Assembly: GCF_011082725.1 (NCBI RefSeq) | Contig: NZ_CP049715.1 | Span: 1,612,001 to 1,676,000 of the forward strand | DNA: 64,000 nt | Reading direction: 5' to 3' | Source of the DNA: Apibacter sp. B3706 | GTDB lineage: Bacteria; Bacteroidota; Bacteroidia; Flavobacteriales; Weeksellaceae | Part shown: positions 8,352-17,509 of the stretch, piece by piece | Numbering within the stretch: the first letter of the stretch is position 1 | Layout: each line of letters begins with the position of its first letter | Position numbers and translations under genes: made by a program | The notes under the pieces: generated by a model | Databases searched by the model: none | Seen by the model: only the letters and a program-made list of their open reading frames with translations | What the model was told of the DNA's origin: nothing

Positions 8352-10121
8352 TTATTTATCATACAATTTATTATATAAATTGATGTACTTTTCTTTAATA
8401 AATTTTCTTTTTAATTTTAAGGTAGGGGTTAATTCTCCTCCATCTACCGACCATACATTGGGGGTTAGCTCAATTTTTTTAATTTGCTCCCATTTCCCTA
8501 AATTTTTATTTACCTTTTCAACATCTTGCATGATTCTATCTTTAATTATCTTATTATTGACAATTTCTTCTGGCGAAGCAGTAGAATTTAATGGTAAATG
8601 TTTATAACTAATATATTTAGAAATAAAATCAAAATCAGGCTGTATAAGCGCACAAGGCATTTTTTCTCCGTCACCAACTACCATGGCTTCTCCTATAAAC
8701 CGTGATTGCTTAAGGTTATTTTCAGTTACTTGAGGAATAATATATTTTCCTCCGGAGGTTTTAAATATTTCTTTTTTTCGATCGGTAATTTTCAAGAATC
8801 CATCTTTCATATAACCTATATCTCCTGTCTTAAGCCAACCGTCTTCCGTAAATATTTCTTTGGTTTTTTCTTCATCTTTATAGTACCCTAAGAAAACATT
8901 CGGCCCTTTGGTTAGTATTTCTCCGTCCTCTGCAATTTTAACCTCATATCCGTCTAATAAAGGCCCCACCGTTCCTAATCGGTAGACTTCATCATTTATA
9001 CCGTTTACTGAAATAACCGGAGACGTTTCTGTCATTCCATATCCTTCCGTAACGAGCAACCCCGCGGCAGAGAATACTCTACAAAGATTTTCAGATAGCG
9101 CGGCACTTCCACATATCATTAACTGAAGATTATTACCTACTGCTTCTCTCCACTTTTTAAATACTAAAGCATCTGCTATTTTATGAGAAAGGCCGGTCGG
9201 TTTGAAGGGTTGATATTTTTTAGCTACATTGAGTGCCCATAAGAAGATTTGTTTTTTAATCCAACCGGAAGAAGTTCCTTTGTTATATATGGATGCATAC
9301 AATTTTTCAATTACTCTCGGAACCACTAGAATCACATCGGGTTTAACTTCTTGAAAGTTTGAAGCTAATTTATCTATACCTTCTGCAAAATATATCCCAT
9401 AACATTTATACATAAAAACATAGACTACCATTCTTTCTAATATATGACTGATGGGAAGAATACTTAAAATTCTAAATTTCTCATCATTTTTCATTAAAAA
9501 TCTGGTATGGCATCCCATTACATTGGATAGTACATTTCCATGTGAGAGCATAACGCCTTTGGGTCTTCCTGTAGTTCCGGAAGTATAAATTAACGTCATC
9601 CATGTATCGGGTTTTATAGTATTTTTTAAGGTTTCAACATCTTGTTGATTGGATTCCTCTTCACCCTTTTCTTTAATTTCCGACCAATGGGGAACTCCTT
9701 CTATCTCATCGAAGGTAAAAATATTTGAAAGCGAAGGGCAATTTTCCTTTATATTTTGTACTTTATCATATAACTTTTTGTCAGAAATCAGACAAAATTT
9801 AGCTTCACTGTTGTTGAGTATAAATGTTAAATCGTCATCGCTCATGGTTGGATATATAGGAACACTTACCGCTCCTATTTGTTGTATGGCAAAATCCATA
9901 ATCATCCATTCTGTTCTGTTTACTGACGTAATTAAAGCTATTCTGTCTTCAGGTTTAATTCCATATTTTAAAAGACCTCTACTAACTTGGTTAACCTGAT
10001 CTATAAGCGATTTTGTTGATATTCCTTCCCAAACTCCATTTTTTTTTGATGATAAGGAAACTTCAATCGGCCTATTTTCTAATTGATAATATAAAATGTC
10101 AAATAGCCTAGCGACTTTCAT
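8352..10121 (-). CDS. Long-chain fatty acid-CoA ligase (AMP-forming)
   Basis: A 589-residue member of the AMP-binding (ANL) superfamily, FACS type, which activates fatty acids to acyl-CoA via an acyl-adenylate. Visible motifs are the P-loop LIYTSGTTGRPKGVMLSHGN, the ILPISHILERM substrate region, GYGMTETSPVIS (A5), DGWLKTGDIG (A7) and ITDRKKEIFKTSGGKYI (A8 plus hinge). The length and the insert before A5 match the bacterial long-chain synthetase group common in Bacteroidota. It is probably peripheral on the inner membrane. The gene has its own upstream region, with DUF493 following. The symbol is left blank because several FadD-like paralogues normally coexist. Confidence 0.9.
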   Translation of the reverse strand: MKVARLFDILYYQLENRPIEVSLSSKKNGVWEGISTKSLIDQVNQVSRGLLKYGIKPEDRIALITSVNRTEWMIMDFAIQQIGAVSVPIYPTMSDDDLTFILNNSEAKFCLISDKKLYDKVQNIKENCPSLSNIFTFDEIEGVPHWSEIKEKGEEESNQQDVETLKNTIKPDTWMTLIYTSGTTGRPKGVMLSHGNVLSNVMGCHTRFLMKNDEKFRILSILPISHILERMVVYVFMYKCYGIYFAEGIDKLASNFQEVKPDVILVVPRVIEKLYASIYNKGTSSGWIKKQIFLWALNVAKKYQPFKPTGLSHKIADALVFKKWREAVGNNLQLMICGSAALSENLCRVFSAAGLLVTEGYGMTETSPVISVNGINDEVYRLGTVGPLLDGYEVKIAEDGEILTKGPNVFLGYYKDEEKTKEIFTEDGWLKTGDIGYMKDGFLKITDRKKEIFKTSGGKYIIPQVTENNLKQSRFIGEAMVVGDGEKMPCALIQPDFDFISKYISYKHLPLNSTASPEEIVNNKIIKDRIMQDVEKVNKNLGKWEQIKKIELTPNVWSVDGGELTPTLKLKRKFIKEKYINLYNKLYDK

Positions 10122-10236
10122 TATGTATTCATTTTAAAGCGCGAAAAATACAAAAAAATAATATATTAGCAAAAATCTTCTTTTTTCTTGATTTGTTAAT
10201 TAGAAATAAAAAATCAAGTTTTCTATCTTATGTAAA

Positions 10237-10280
10237 TGAAAACTGACTAAAACTTATTAATTAGAAATAATCAGTTTTCA
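10237..10280 (-). terminator. Inverted repeat downstream of glyA, possible terminator
   Basis: A perfect 10-bp inverted repeat, TGAAAACTGA (10237-10246) and TCAGTTTTCA (10271-10280), with a 24-base loop lies 35 bases past the glyA stop. The following T run is weak, so it may be a processing or stability hairpin. The 193-base gap around it also contains a short direct repeat, TTAATTAGAAATAA, near 10198 and 10257. Confidence 0.4.
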
Positions 10281-10314
10281 TAATTTAACTTTTTTTAAAA
10301 TTCAATATTTTTAT

Positions 10315-11586
10315 TTACCATTGGAATAAAGGCCTAGAATCCATTAAAGCATTGACTTCTTTTTTTACTTTATTTATCACCTTTTCGTTTTCCGAATCTG
10401 CGATAACTTCATTTATAAAATCCGCTATTTTTATCATATCGTCTTCTTTGAGCCCTCTTGTGGTTACTGCTGCAGTTCCCAATCGAATACCTGAAGTTAC
10501 AAAAGGACTCCTGTCATCGTAAGGAATCATATTTTTATTACATGTTATGTCTGCTTTTTCTAATACTTTTTCGGCAGCTTTACCTGTAATATTTTTATTG
10601 TGTAAATCAATTAGCATAAGATGGTTATCAGTTCCTCCTGAAATTATAGTAAAATCTCTTTCTATCAATGCTTGAGATAAAGCTTCGGCATTTTTAACGA
10701 CTTGATGGGTATAAGCAAGGTATCCATCACTTAATGCTTCAATGAAAGTTATCGCTTTTGCTGCTATTATATGCTCTAAAGGTCCGCCCTGAGTTCCCGG
10801 AAAAACAGCTCCATCTAGCACTTGTGACATCATCTTTATCTCTCCTTTAGGCGTTTTATGTCCGAAGGGATTTTCAAAATCCTTACCTAACATAATCATT
10901 CCTCCTCGTGTACCTCGTAATGTTTTATGAGTTGTAGTGGTAACTATATCACAATAAGGTAAAGGATCACTTAAAATTCCTTTAGCTATTAATCCTGCAG
11001 GATGTGAAATATCAGCCATCAATATTGCTCCTATTTCATCAGCTATTTCTCTAAATTTTCGATAATCAAAATCTCTGGAATAGGCTGATGCTCCCACTAT
11101 GATCATTTTAGGCTTTTCTTTCCCGGCTGTTTCAATCATATCTTCATAGTTGATGCGCCCATCATCTTTATTTACTTTATAAAAAACCGGGTTGTAATTT
11201 ATTCCTGAAAAATTAACGGGAGAACCGTGAGTTAGATGTCCGCCATGGGCTAAGTCTAATCCCATTACTTTGTCACCGGGTTTTAAACAGGCTAGAAATA
11301 CGGCTGCATTTGCCTGTGCTCCGGAATGCGGCTGAACGTTTACATAAGAAGCTCCAAATAACTTTTTAGCACTTTCTATGGCGATTTCTTCTATTTGGTC
11401 TATTACTTCACATCCTCCATAATATCTCCTTCCCGGATATCCTTCTGCATATTTATTTGTTAATACAGATCCGGCGGCTTTCATTACTTCGTCGCTGACA
11501 AAATTTTCCGAGGCTATCAATTCAAGCCCTTTGGTTTGTCTTTGTTTTTCTTTTTCGATCAGTTCGAATATTGTTTTACTTTCCAT
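10315..11586 (-). CDS. glyA: Serine hydroxymethyltransferase
   Basis: A PLP enzyme converting serine plus tetrahydrofolate to glycine plus 5,10-methylene-THF, the main source of one-carbon units. The 423-residue protein has the diagnostic opening [37 protein letters not shown], and the PLP lysine Lys221 in [14 protein letters not shown]. The open frame extends 48 bases upstream to 11634, but that would overlap galE. The ATG at 11586 ([14 protein letters not shown]) gives the family N-terminus and leaves a 13-base gap after the galE stop. It is the last gene of the kup-galE-glyA minus-strand run. Confidence 0.96.
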   Translation of the reverse strand: MESKTIFELIEKEKQRQTKGLELIASENFVSDEVMKAAGSVLTNKYAEGYPGRRYYGGCEVIDQIEEIAIESAKKLFGASYVNVQPHSGAQANAAVFLACLKPGDKVMGLDLAHGGHLTHGSPVNFSGINYNPVFYKVNKDDGRINYEDMIETAGKEKPKMIIVGASAYSRDFDYRKFREIADEIGAILMADISHPAGLIAKGILSDPLPYCDIVTTTTHKTLRGTRGGMIMLGKDFENPFGHKTPKGEIKMMSQVLDGAVFPGTQGGPLEHIIAAKAITFIEALSDGYLAYTHQVVKNAEALSQALIERDFTIISGGTDNHLMLIDLHNKNITGKAAEKVLEKADITCNKNMIPYDDRSPFVTSGIRLGTAAVTTRGLKEDDMIKIADFINEVIADSENEKVINKVKKEVNALMDSRPLFQW

Positions 11587-11599
11587 AACATAGTTTACT

Positions 11600-12622
11600 T
11601 TATTTTCTATATGATTTTTCCCAATTCCATGCATCTTTAACCATATCTTCTAAAGAATACTTGGCTTTCCATTTTAATATTTGATTGGCTTTATCGCAAC
11701 CGGCATAGATGCTTTCTACGTCTCCATTTCTTCTGCCTCCTATAACATAAGGTACTTTAACCTTATTAACCGCTTCAAAGGTATTTATTATTTCTAAAAC
11801 AGAATTACCAAGCCCTGTTCCTATATTAAATACATCATGCGACAAATCTCCTTTATCTGCCAGTAAATACTCACAAGCATTTACATGAGCTTTCGCAAGA
11901 TCAACCACATGAATATAGTCTCTTATGCATGTTCCATCGGCGGTGTTATAGTCATTACCAAATACTGTCAATTCTTTTCTAATTCCAAATGCTGTTTGTG
12001 TAATAAATGGCATTAAATTACTGGGAATTCCTTTCGGCAATTCTCCAATTAAGGAAGATGAATGGGCTCCTACCGGATTAAAATATCGTAAAGAAAGTGC
12101 TTGTAAGCTACCCGTTGCCGAAACTTTTTCTATTATATCTTCCGCCATTTGCTTGGTACTTCCGTAAGAAGATAGGGATTTTTGAATTGGAGAGGTTTCT
12201 GTAACAGGTAATTTTTCGGGCTGTCCATATACGGTTGCAGAGGATGAAAAGACCAATTTTCTTACCTTAAATTCATTCATAACTTCCAATAGGTTCATAA
12301 GAGATATTAAATTTGAACGGTAATAGGTAAGAGGGATTTTCATAGATTCTCCTACTGATTTTTTAGCTGCAAAATGTATACAGGCAGAAATATCGTTATT
12401 ATCCGTAAATACTTGATGTAATTTATTATAATCACCTATATCGTATGAATAGAATTTGGGTTTACATCCCGTAATTTTTTCTATTCTTTCTAATATAAAT
12501 AATTCTGAATTACTCAAATCATCTATAATTATCGGTTCAAATCCTGATTGAATCAATTCAACTACCGTATGAGAACCTATAAATCCTAAGCCCCCAGTAA
12601 TTATGATTTTAGTTTTATTCAT
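11600..12622 (-). CDS. galE: UDP-glucose 4-epimerase
   Basis: An NAD-dependent epimerase interconverting UDP-glucose and UDP-galactose (some homologues also act on the N-acetylated forms), supplying sugars to surface glycans. The extended SDR fold is clear: NAD motif GGLGFIG (10-16), [21 protein letters not shown] with the catalytic Ser/Thr (residues 127-130), Tyr153 and Lys157 in [15 protein letters not shown], and the C-terminal [12 protein letters not shown]. The 340-residue length is standard. The start at ATG 12622 leaves 24 bases after kup, so the genes are likely co-transcribed. Confidence 0.93.
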   Translation of the reverse strand: MNKTKIIITGGLGFIGSHTVVELIQSGFEPIIIDDLSNSELFILERIEKITGCKPKFYSYDIGDYNKLHQVFTDNNDISACIHFAAKKSVGESMKIPLTYYRSNLISLMNLLEVMNEFKVRKLVFSSSATVYGQPEKLPVTETSPIQKSLSSYGSTKQMAEDIIEKVSATGSLQALSLRYFNPVGAHSSSLIGELPKGIPSNLMPFITQTAFGIRKELTVFGNDYNTADGTCIRDYIHVVDLAKAHVNACEYLLADKGDLSHDVFNIGTGLGNSVLEIINTFEAVNKVKVPYVIGGRRNGDVESIYAGCDKANQILKWKAKYSLEDMVKDAWNWEKSYRK

Positions 12623-12646
12623 AAGTCATGAAATTTATCTAAATAT

Positions 12647-14641
12647 TTATTTATAATTCTTCACTCTTTTTATCCTGCTTTTATATATTACATCCGTAAG
12701 CATAGGTACTTCTTCCACTTCTACGTTATAAGTATCTAAGCCTAAAGCAGCGGTATCAGATATTCCTATATATTTGACCATGTTATAAAAGCGTAAGATA
12801 AACCTTTCTTTTAATGAAAACAAATATTCTTGATTGAAAACTCTATCTATAAGGATATATTTAAAATCTGCAGGAATATCATATTTTTTCAAAGATGGAT
12901 AATTGCTTGACAAATCTATTTTTCCTGAGATTTTTAAATCTTCAAGCACTTGGCTAAAATAAATATTTATTAAAGGAACTACTTTGAATCCTAATTTAAA
13001 ATTAACTTTGTATAAGGTATTGGGTATTAATTCTAATACATCATATTCAAACGTATAAGGGTTTGTATCATTTTCTACTCTAAGGAACCAATAGTAATCT
13101 GCTCTTTTAGGGTTTTTATTGACTATGGAAAATAAAATTTTTGCTTCTATTTCTTCTGATTTACCTGCTCTACTTATATATACTAAATGGGTTGAATATT
13201 TCGATATGTCTGTATCGGTTTTCATATCTTGTATAATAGGCAGATAAGGTTTTATATTCACATATTGTACGTATTTATTTTTCAATTTACGTCCGTTATA
13301 CCAAATGTACATAGAGAAAGCAATCAATCCGGCTAACATCATGGTAATCCATCCGCCTTCTTCAAATTTCAACGCATTGGCATAGAAAAATCCTCCTTCA
13401 ATAATAAAATATATGATTGCAAATAATAAAATAAAAAATATATTTACTTTTTTGCTATATAAATAGAAAAGTAATAAAATGGTTGTCATCAGCATAGTGA
13501 TGGTAATTGCCAAACCATAGGCCGCCTCCATTTTAGAAGATTCTTTAAAATAAAATACAACAAAAATACAGGATATGAGTAATCCCCAATTTATGGCCGG
13601 AACATACATTTGACCTTTTTCATGGGTGGGATATTCAATTTTTTGCCTAGGCCAAAAGTCCAACGACATAGCCTCGCTAAATATAGTATAAGATCCTGTT
13701 ATTAAGGCCTGACTTGCTATAACCGCTGCCAAGGTAGCCATTCCTACTCCAATGATTACAAAGTTATCGGGCATCATCATAAAAAATGGATTTCCTCCAC
13801 TAGCTGCTTCTACAGGATGTGACAGAATCCATGCACCTTGTCCGAGATAGTTTATGATTAAACAAATTTTTACAAAGCCCCAACTTATCCTGATGTTTTT
13901 AATTCCACAATGTCCCAAATCGGAATATAATGCTTCGGCTCCGGTGGTACACAGAAATACAGCACCCATAATTAGTAAAATCATATGTTTAGCTTCTAAT
14001 GCAGTTTCTGCACTGTCTCTCACAATAAGCATTAACTTAACAGCATAATAGGGATTTATGGCTTTTATTACATATAAATTAGGTATAAATTGAATAGCAC
14101 CGAGTAGTAACAACATAATAAACCAGAGGGTCATGATCGGTCCGTAAAATTTACCTATGGATTGGGTTCCAAATTGTTGGACTACAAAAAGAACTATAAG
14201 TATAAATATGGTAATGGGTATAACTTCTGTATTGGGATTATAACTTTTAAGTCCTTCAACTGCCGACATAATGGTCATTGAAGGAGTAATTACCCCATCA
14301 GAAACTAACGTTGCGGCTCCTAAAATGGCTACTATATACAGCCATTTATTCTTCATCTTTTTGACCAGTGAATACAACGCTAGAATTCCACCTTCTCCAT
14401 TATTATCAGCTCGTAACGCTATTACCACATACTTGAGGGTTGTTTGCAATGTTAACGTCCAAATAATGCAAGATAAAGCCCCTATGATAAAATCTTCTGA
14501 AATATGATCTGTGTGATTGGCGGCAACTATGGCTCTCATTACATATAATGGAGAGGTTCCTATATCACCAAAAACTATCCCGATGGTAACTACTAAACCT
14601 ATAAAAGTAAGTTTGGATTTCTTAGAATCAATCTGCTGCAC
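12647..14641 (-). CDS. kup: KUP-family potassium uptake protein
   Basis: A low-affinity proton-coupled potassium importer in the inner membrane. The start region contains the family hallmark FGDIGTSPLYVMRAI, followed by about twelve hydrophobic segments up to residue 440 and a soluble C-terminal domain of roughly 200 residues, as usual for KUP (664 in total). Other conserved stretches are DNGEGGILALYSLV and GTGAEALYSDLGHCG-like sequence near residue 235. Translation starts at GTG 14641; the in-frame stop six bases upstream leaves no ATG choice. A TAACTTTG element at 14672-14679 (minus strand) could be the promoter -7 box, giving a leader of about 25 bases. Confidence 0.92.
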   Translation of the reverse strand: MQQIDSKKSKLTFIGLVVTIGIVFGDIGTSPLYVMRAIVAANHTDHISEDFIIGALSCIIWTLTLQTTLKYVVIALRADNNGEGGILALYSLVKKMKNKWLYIVAILGAATLVSDGVITPSMTIMSAVEGLKSYNPNTEVIPITIFILIVLFVVQQFGTQSIGKFYGPIMTLWFIMLLLLGAIQFIPNLYVIKAINPYYAVKLMLIVRDSAETALEAKHMILLIMGAVFLCTTGAEALYSDLGHCGIKNIRISWGFVKICLIINYLGQGAWILSHPVEAASGGNPFFMMMPDNFVIIGVGMATLAAVIASQALITGSYTIFSEAMSLDFWPRQKIEYPTHEKGQMYVPAINWGLLISCIFVVFYFKESSKMEAAYGLAITITMLMTTILLLFYLYSKKVNIFFILLFAIIYFIIEGGFFYANALKFEEGGWITMMLAGLIAFSMYIWYNGRKLKNKYVQYVNIKPYLPIIQDMKTDTDISKYSTHLVYISRAGKSEEIEAKILFSIVNKNPKRADYYWFLRVENDTNPYTFEYDVLELIPNTLYKVNFKLGFKVVPLINIYFSQVLEDLKISGKIDLSSNYPSLKKYDIPADFKYILIDRVFNQEYLFSLKERFILRFYNMVKYIGISDTAALGLDTYNVEVEEVPMLTDVIYKSRIKRVKNYK

Positions 14642-14748
14642 AATTAGTTATTTTAATTTACTACTAATTTGCAAAGTTATATTTTTTTTAAGTTAAATTT
14701 TTTTTTATACTGTTAATTTAATTAAAATAGAACCGGAAATTTAGCTCA

Positions 14749-15765
14749 TTAATTTAACTTCAATGTTGCCAGTACCGGATAATGATCAGAAATAGTAATT
14801 GTTTTATCTACATAACATTGCATCGGCGTAAAGCTATTACTTGCAAATATATAATCAATTCTAATGGGATAATAATAATCATAAAAAGTCCAACCTAAAC
14901 CTTTCCCACTTTCTTCAAAAACATCTGTCAAATCTTTTTTCAAGGTAAAATATTCATACGATAAGGGTACCGAATTCAAATCTCCACAGACAAGTACGGG
15001 ATAGGGCGATTCTTTTATATATTTTGAAAGTAAATCTATTTGAACTTGATGTTTTTGAAAACCTTTTATTAATTTTTCCGTTATCAGTTCCAAATTAGCT
15101 TCAAAATGTTTTAGGCTGTTGGCTTTGAATAAATTTTTAGAAAGATTCATAGGTTCTAAATATATGCTGAAACATCTTATTATATCCTGATCTTTCTGTA
15201 TATCTACCATGCATGCAAATCCATTACCCGGCAGTATTATTTTTTGTTCATTTATAATGGGATATTTTGATGATATGCCAATTAAATCAAAGGCTGCATT
15301 ATAGCGTTCAGCTAAAAATATTTCTTTTGATCTCCACTGTCTGGTATAGATTTCGTGAAAAAATGCAATGTCAATATCTTTTTGATGAATATAGTTTTCC
15401 AGGGATCGTAAGTCTTTATTATCGTTTGCATATCTAATATTATAAGTTAAAATTTTAAGTTCATTATTCCGAATCGGTTGATTATTCAATTCCCCAAAAT
15501 GAACGTATTTTTTTATAGGAAACAGTAAAAAAAGGGTGATAATAAAGAAGGGTACAAAAATTAATTGTCTTTTAATAAGCCAAAATATAGTGAACAAACA
15601 ATAAATAGCAATTAGTATGGGATATATAAGAGCCAGTAAGCCTAAATATGGAAATGTCTTGGGTTCAATAAATTTGTTAAAATAAGTCAGACACAGTAAA
15701 ATAGTTATACTAAGATGTATTATAAGAAATAGATAATCTAATTTGCTCTTTTTTATAAACATCAT
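14749..15765 (-). CDS. Membrane-anchored endonuclease/exonuclease/phosphatase protein
   Basis: A 338-residue protein with three N-terminal membrane helices (about residues 10-90) and a catalytic domain of the EEP (DNase I-like) superfamily. Catalytic landmarks are LKILTYNIRYAN (Asn), FFHEIYTRQW (Glu, in place of the common Q-E), VCGDLNSVPLS (Asp-x-Asn), RIDYIFAS and the final ISDHYPVLATLKL (Asp-His). The domain probably faces the periplasm and may act on DNA, phospholipid or a phosphodiester; the sequence does not tell which. It is the last gene after mutL and two rhomboids, an order I recall from other Bacteroidota. Confidence 0.82.
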   Translation of the reverse strand: MMFIKKSKLDYLFLIIHLSITILLCLTYFNKFIEPKTFPYLGLLALIYPILIAIYCLFTIFWLIKRQLIFVPFFIITLFLLFPIKKYVHFGELNNQPIRNNELKILTYNIRYANDNKDLRSLENYIHQKDIDIAFFHEIYTRQWRSKEIFLAERYNAAFDLIGISSKYPIINEQKIILPGNGFACMVDIQKDQDIIRCFSIYLEPMNLSKNLFKANSLKHFEANLELITEKLIKGFQKHQVQIDLLSKYIKESPYPVLVCGDLNSVPLSYEYFTLKKDLTDVFEESGKGLGWTFYDYYYPIRIDYIFASNSFTPMQCYVDKTITISDHYPVLATLKLN

Positions 15766-15778
15766 ATTCTGAAATATT

Positions 15779-16684
15779 TCATTTGTAAGAATTAAATAAA
15801 AACTCTTTTTCCTGTTTCGTCAAACTATCATATCCGCTTTTTGAAATTTTATCCAATATAGTATCGATCTGTTTTTGTTTCTTTACTTTGTTATAATTAA
15901 ATTCTTCATCAGATAAAGGTCTGGAGTGATGCGATGTATATTGCTTTTTATCGTTTTTTTCAATTTTAAATTTAGGTTTATCTAGTTTTTTAAAATAAGA
16001 TCCGATATGGCTGACAATCTTCTTAAAATTGGGAAAAGGAAATACTAGAAAATCATTTCCTTTTTGGAAAGACTTCATATAAAAAAATCCAAAACTTGCA
16101 GCTGCTATTCTTGCTATAAATACTCCGATAAGTTCATTATAGTTGAGCAAATAAATAACATCAAAAAGCACAAACACTATTCCAACAACATAAAGAGGTA
16201 GTTGATAGGGTATGGGAAATAGGGATATTTGCATTTTTGGATTGTATGAAATTATTGCAAATAAGCAACTATAAACACCCAACATTCCACCTTCTAAAAG
16301 TCTATATTCCTGATCGGCAATTACATTTGTAAGTAAAAAAGCTATACAACCGATTAAATTGCCATAAATGAAAAATTTTAAAAAACTTGATCCGCTAAAA
16401 TATATTCTGAAAATTTTTTCCACGAAATAAATAATCATTGCGGCAATTAATAAATCCCAAAGATTAGTATAGATAAATGGAAAGGTTATAATAGTCCAAA
16501 TAAATGGAAGAAAATTATTTACAGAAACCAAAACATATGAAGTTATTGAAAAATCAAACGTTTTAATTAATAAAAAGTTTAAAATCCAATAAAAAAATGA
16601 AAACAACACAGAGATGAAAATAAGTTTAACTCCTTCTGTTCCATTTTTATAATAATCCCATATATTTATCATCTTTTTGTCCAT
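15779..16684 (-). CDS. Rhomboid-family membrane protein lacking the catalytic dyad
   Basis: A 301-residue polytopic protein aligned by context and topology with Bacteroidota rhomboids. It has six hydrophobic segments, then a cytosolic tail rich in Lys with a conserved-looking end (RPLSDEEFNYNKVKKQK ... DSLTKQEKEFL) that I associate with these second rhomboids. The active-site motifs are gone. Where rhomboids have GASG this protein has GGMLGVY (no Ser), and where TM6 has AHLGG it has ARIAAA (no His). The HxxxN motif before TM2 is also missing (TNLWDLLIAAM). It is therefore most likely a pseudoprotease with a binding or chaperone-like role. It follows an intact rhomboid by 9 bases. Confidence 0.72.
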   Translation of the reverse strand: MDKKMINIWDYYKNGTEGVKLIFISVLFSFFYWILNFLLIKTFDFSITSYVLVSVNNFLPFIWTIITFPFIYTNLWDLLIAAMIIYFVEKIFRIYFSGSSFLKFFIYGNLIGCIAFLLTNVIADQEYRLLEGGMLGVYSCLFAIISYNPKMQISLFPIPYQLPLYVVGIVFVLFDVIYLLNYNELIGVFIARIAAASFGFFYMKSFQKGNDFLVFPFPNFKKIVSHIGSYFKKLDKPKFKIEKNDKKQYTSHHSRPLSDEEFNYNKVKKQKQIDTILDKISKSGYDSLTKQEKEFLFNSYK

Positions 16685-16693
16685 ACAATTGAT

Positions 16694-17473
16694 TTAATTC
16701 CAACGATATCTGTTTTTTAGCCAATGACGAGTCAAAAAATATCCAAAAACGGCTCCTCCTAAATGAGCGAAATGTGCTACATTATCTCCTTGCGATTGTT
16801 GAATTCCTAAATATAATTCTAATAAAACCATAATCGGAATAAAATATTTAGCCTTCATTGGGATCGGTGGAAAGATTAACATTAATACGGAATTAGGAAA
16901 CATCACTCCAAAGGCTACTAAAATCCCATAAATGGCTCCACTTGCTCCCACCATTGGGGTGACTAAATCTACATATAGCTTGCTTGCAATGTATTGATTA
17001 GTCCCTTGAGGCAAAGTATTCAACCATGCATATGCTTTTTGTTCCACATTATTATTTGATATTTCATAACTTAATTTTGCGTATTTGCCAACTTCGTTTA
17101 AAGGAACATTGGCAGATACTAAAGAATCATACACTTGCTTGAATTCAAAATAATTAACTAAATTGAATAAAGCAAAAGCTCCTAATCCACAAACGAAATA
17201 CAAGATCAAATATTTTTTAGCTCCTAAAGACTGTTCTACAGCAGATCCAAACATCCACAGAGAAAACATGTTGAAGAAAAAATGTGTAAATCCTCCATGC
17301 ATAAACATATGAGAAATTATTTGATACCAATGAAAATTGGGGGATAAAGGGAAATATGCTCCAAAAAGAACCGTGAGATCTATCCCGCGAGTAGATAATA
17401 TATAGGTTGCTATAAAAAACAGAGTGTTTAATAGTAAAAGATTTTTAGTTACCGCTGGTATGGTTCTATTCAT
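16694..17473 (-). CDS. Rhomboid intramembrane serine protease
   Basis: A six- or seven-helix inner-membrane protease that cleaves within membrane segments of its substrates. The catalytic Ser is in VGASGAIYGIL and the His in FAHLGGAVFGY; the L1 loop HMFMHGGFTHFFFNMFSLWMFG carries the HxxxN oxyanion motif. At 259 residues it has an unusually long region (about residues 105-150, Asn/Lys-rich) between TM2 and TM4. It is probably co-transcribed with mutL, 36 bases upstream, and the degenerate rhomboid downstream. Substrates are unknown. Confidence 0.88.
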   Translation of the reverse strand: MNRTIPAVTKNLLLLNTLFFIATYILSTRGIDLTVLFGAYFPLSPNFHWYQIISHMFMHGGFTHFFFNMFSLWMFGSAVEQSLGAKKYLILYFVCGLGAFALFNLVNYFEFKQVYDSLVSANVPLNEVGKYAKLSYEISNNNVEQKAYAWLNTLPQGTNQYIASKLYVDLVTPMVGASGAIYGILVAFGVMFPNSVLMLIFPPIPMKAKYFIPIMVLLELYLGIQQSQGDNVAHFAHLGGAVFGYFLTRHWLKNRYRWN

Positions 17474-17509
17474 TATTTTAAAAAAATTAATTGTTCTAAA
17501 TGATGGTTA

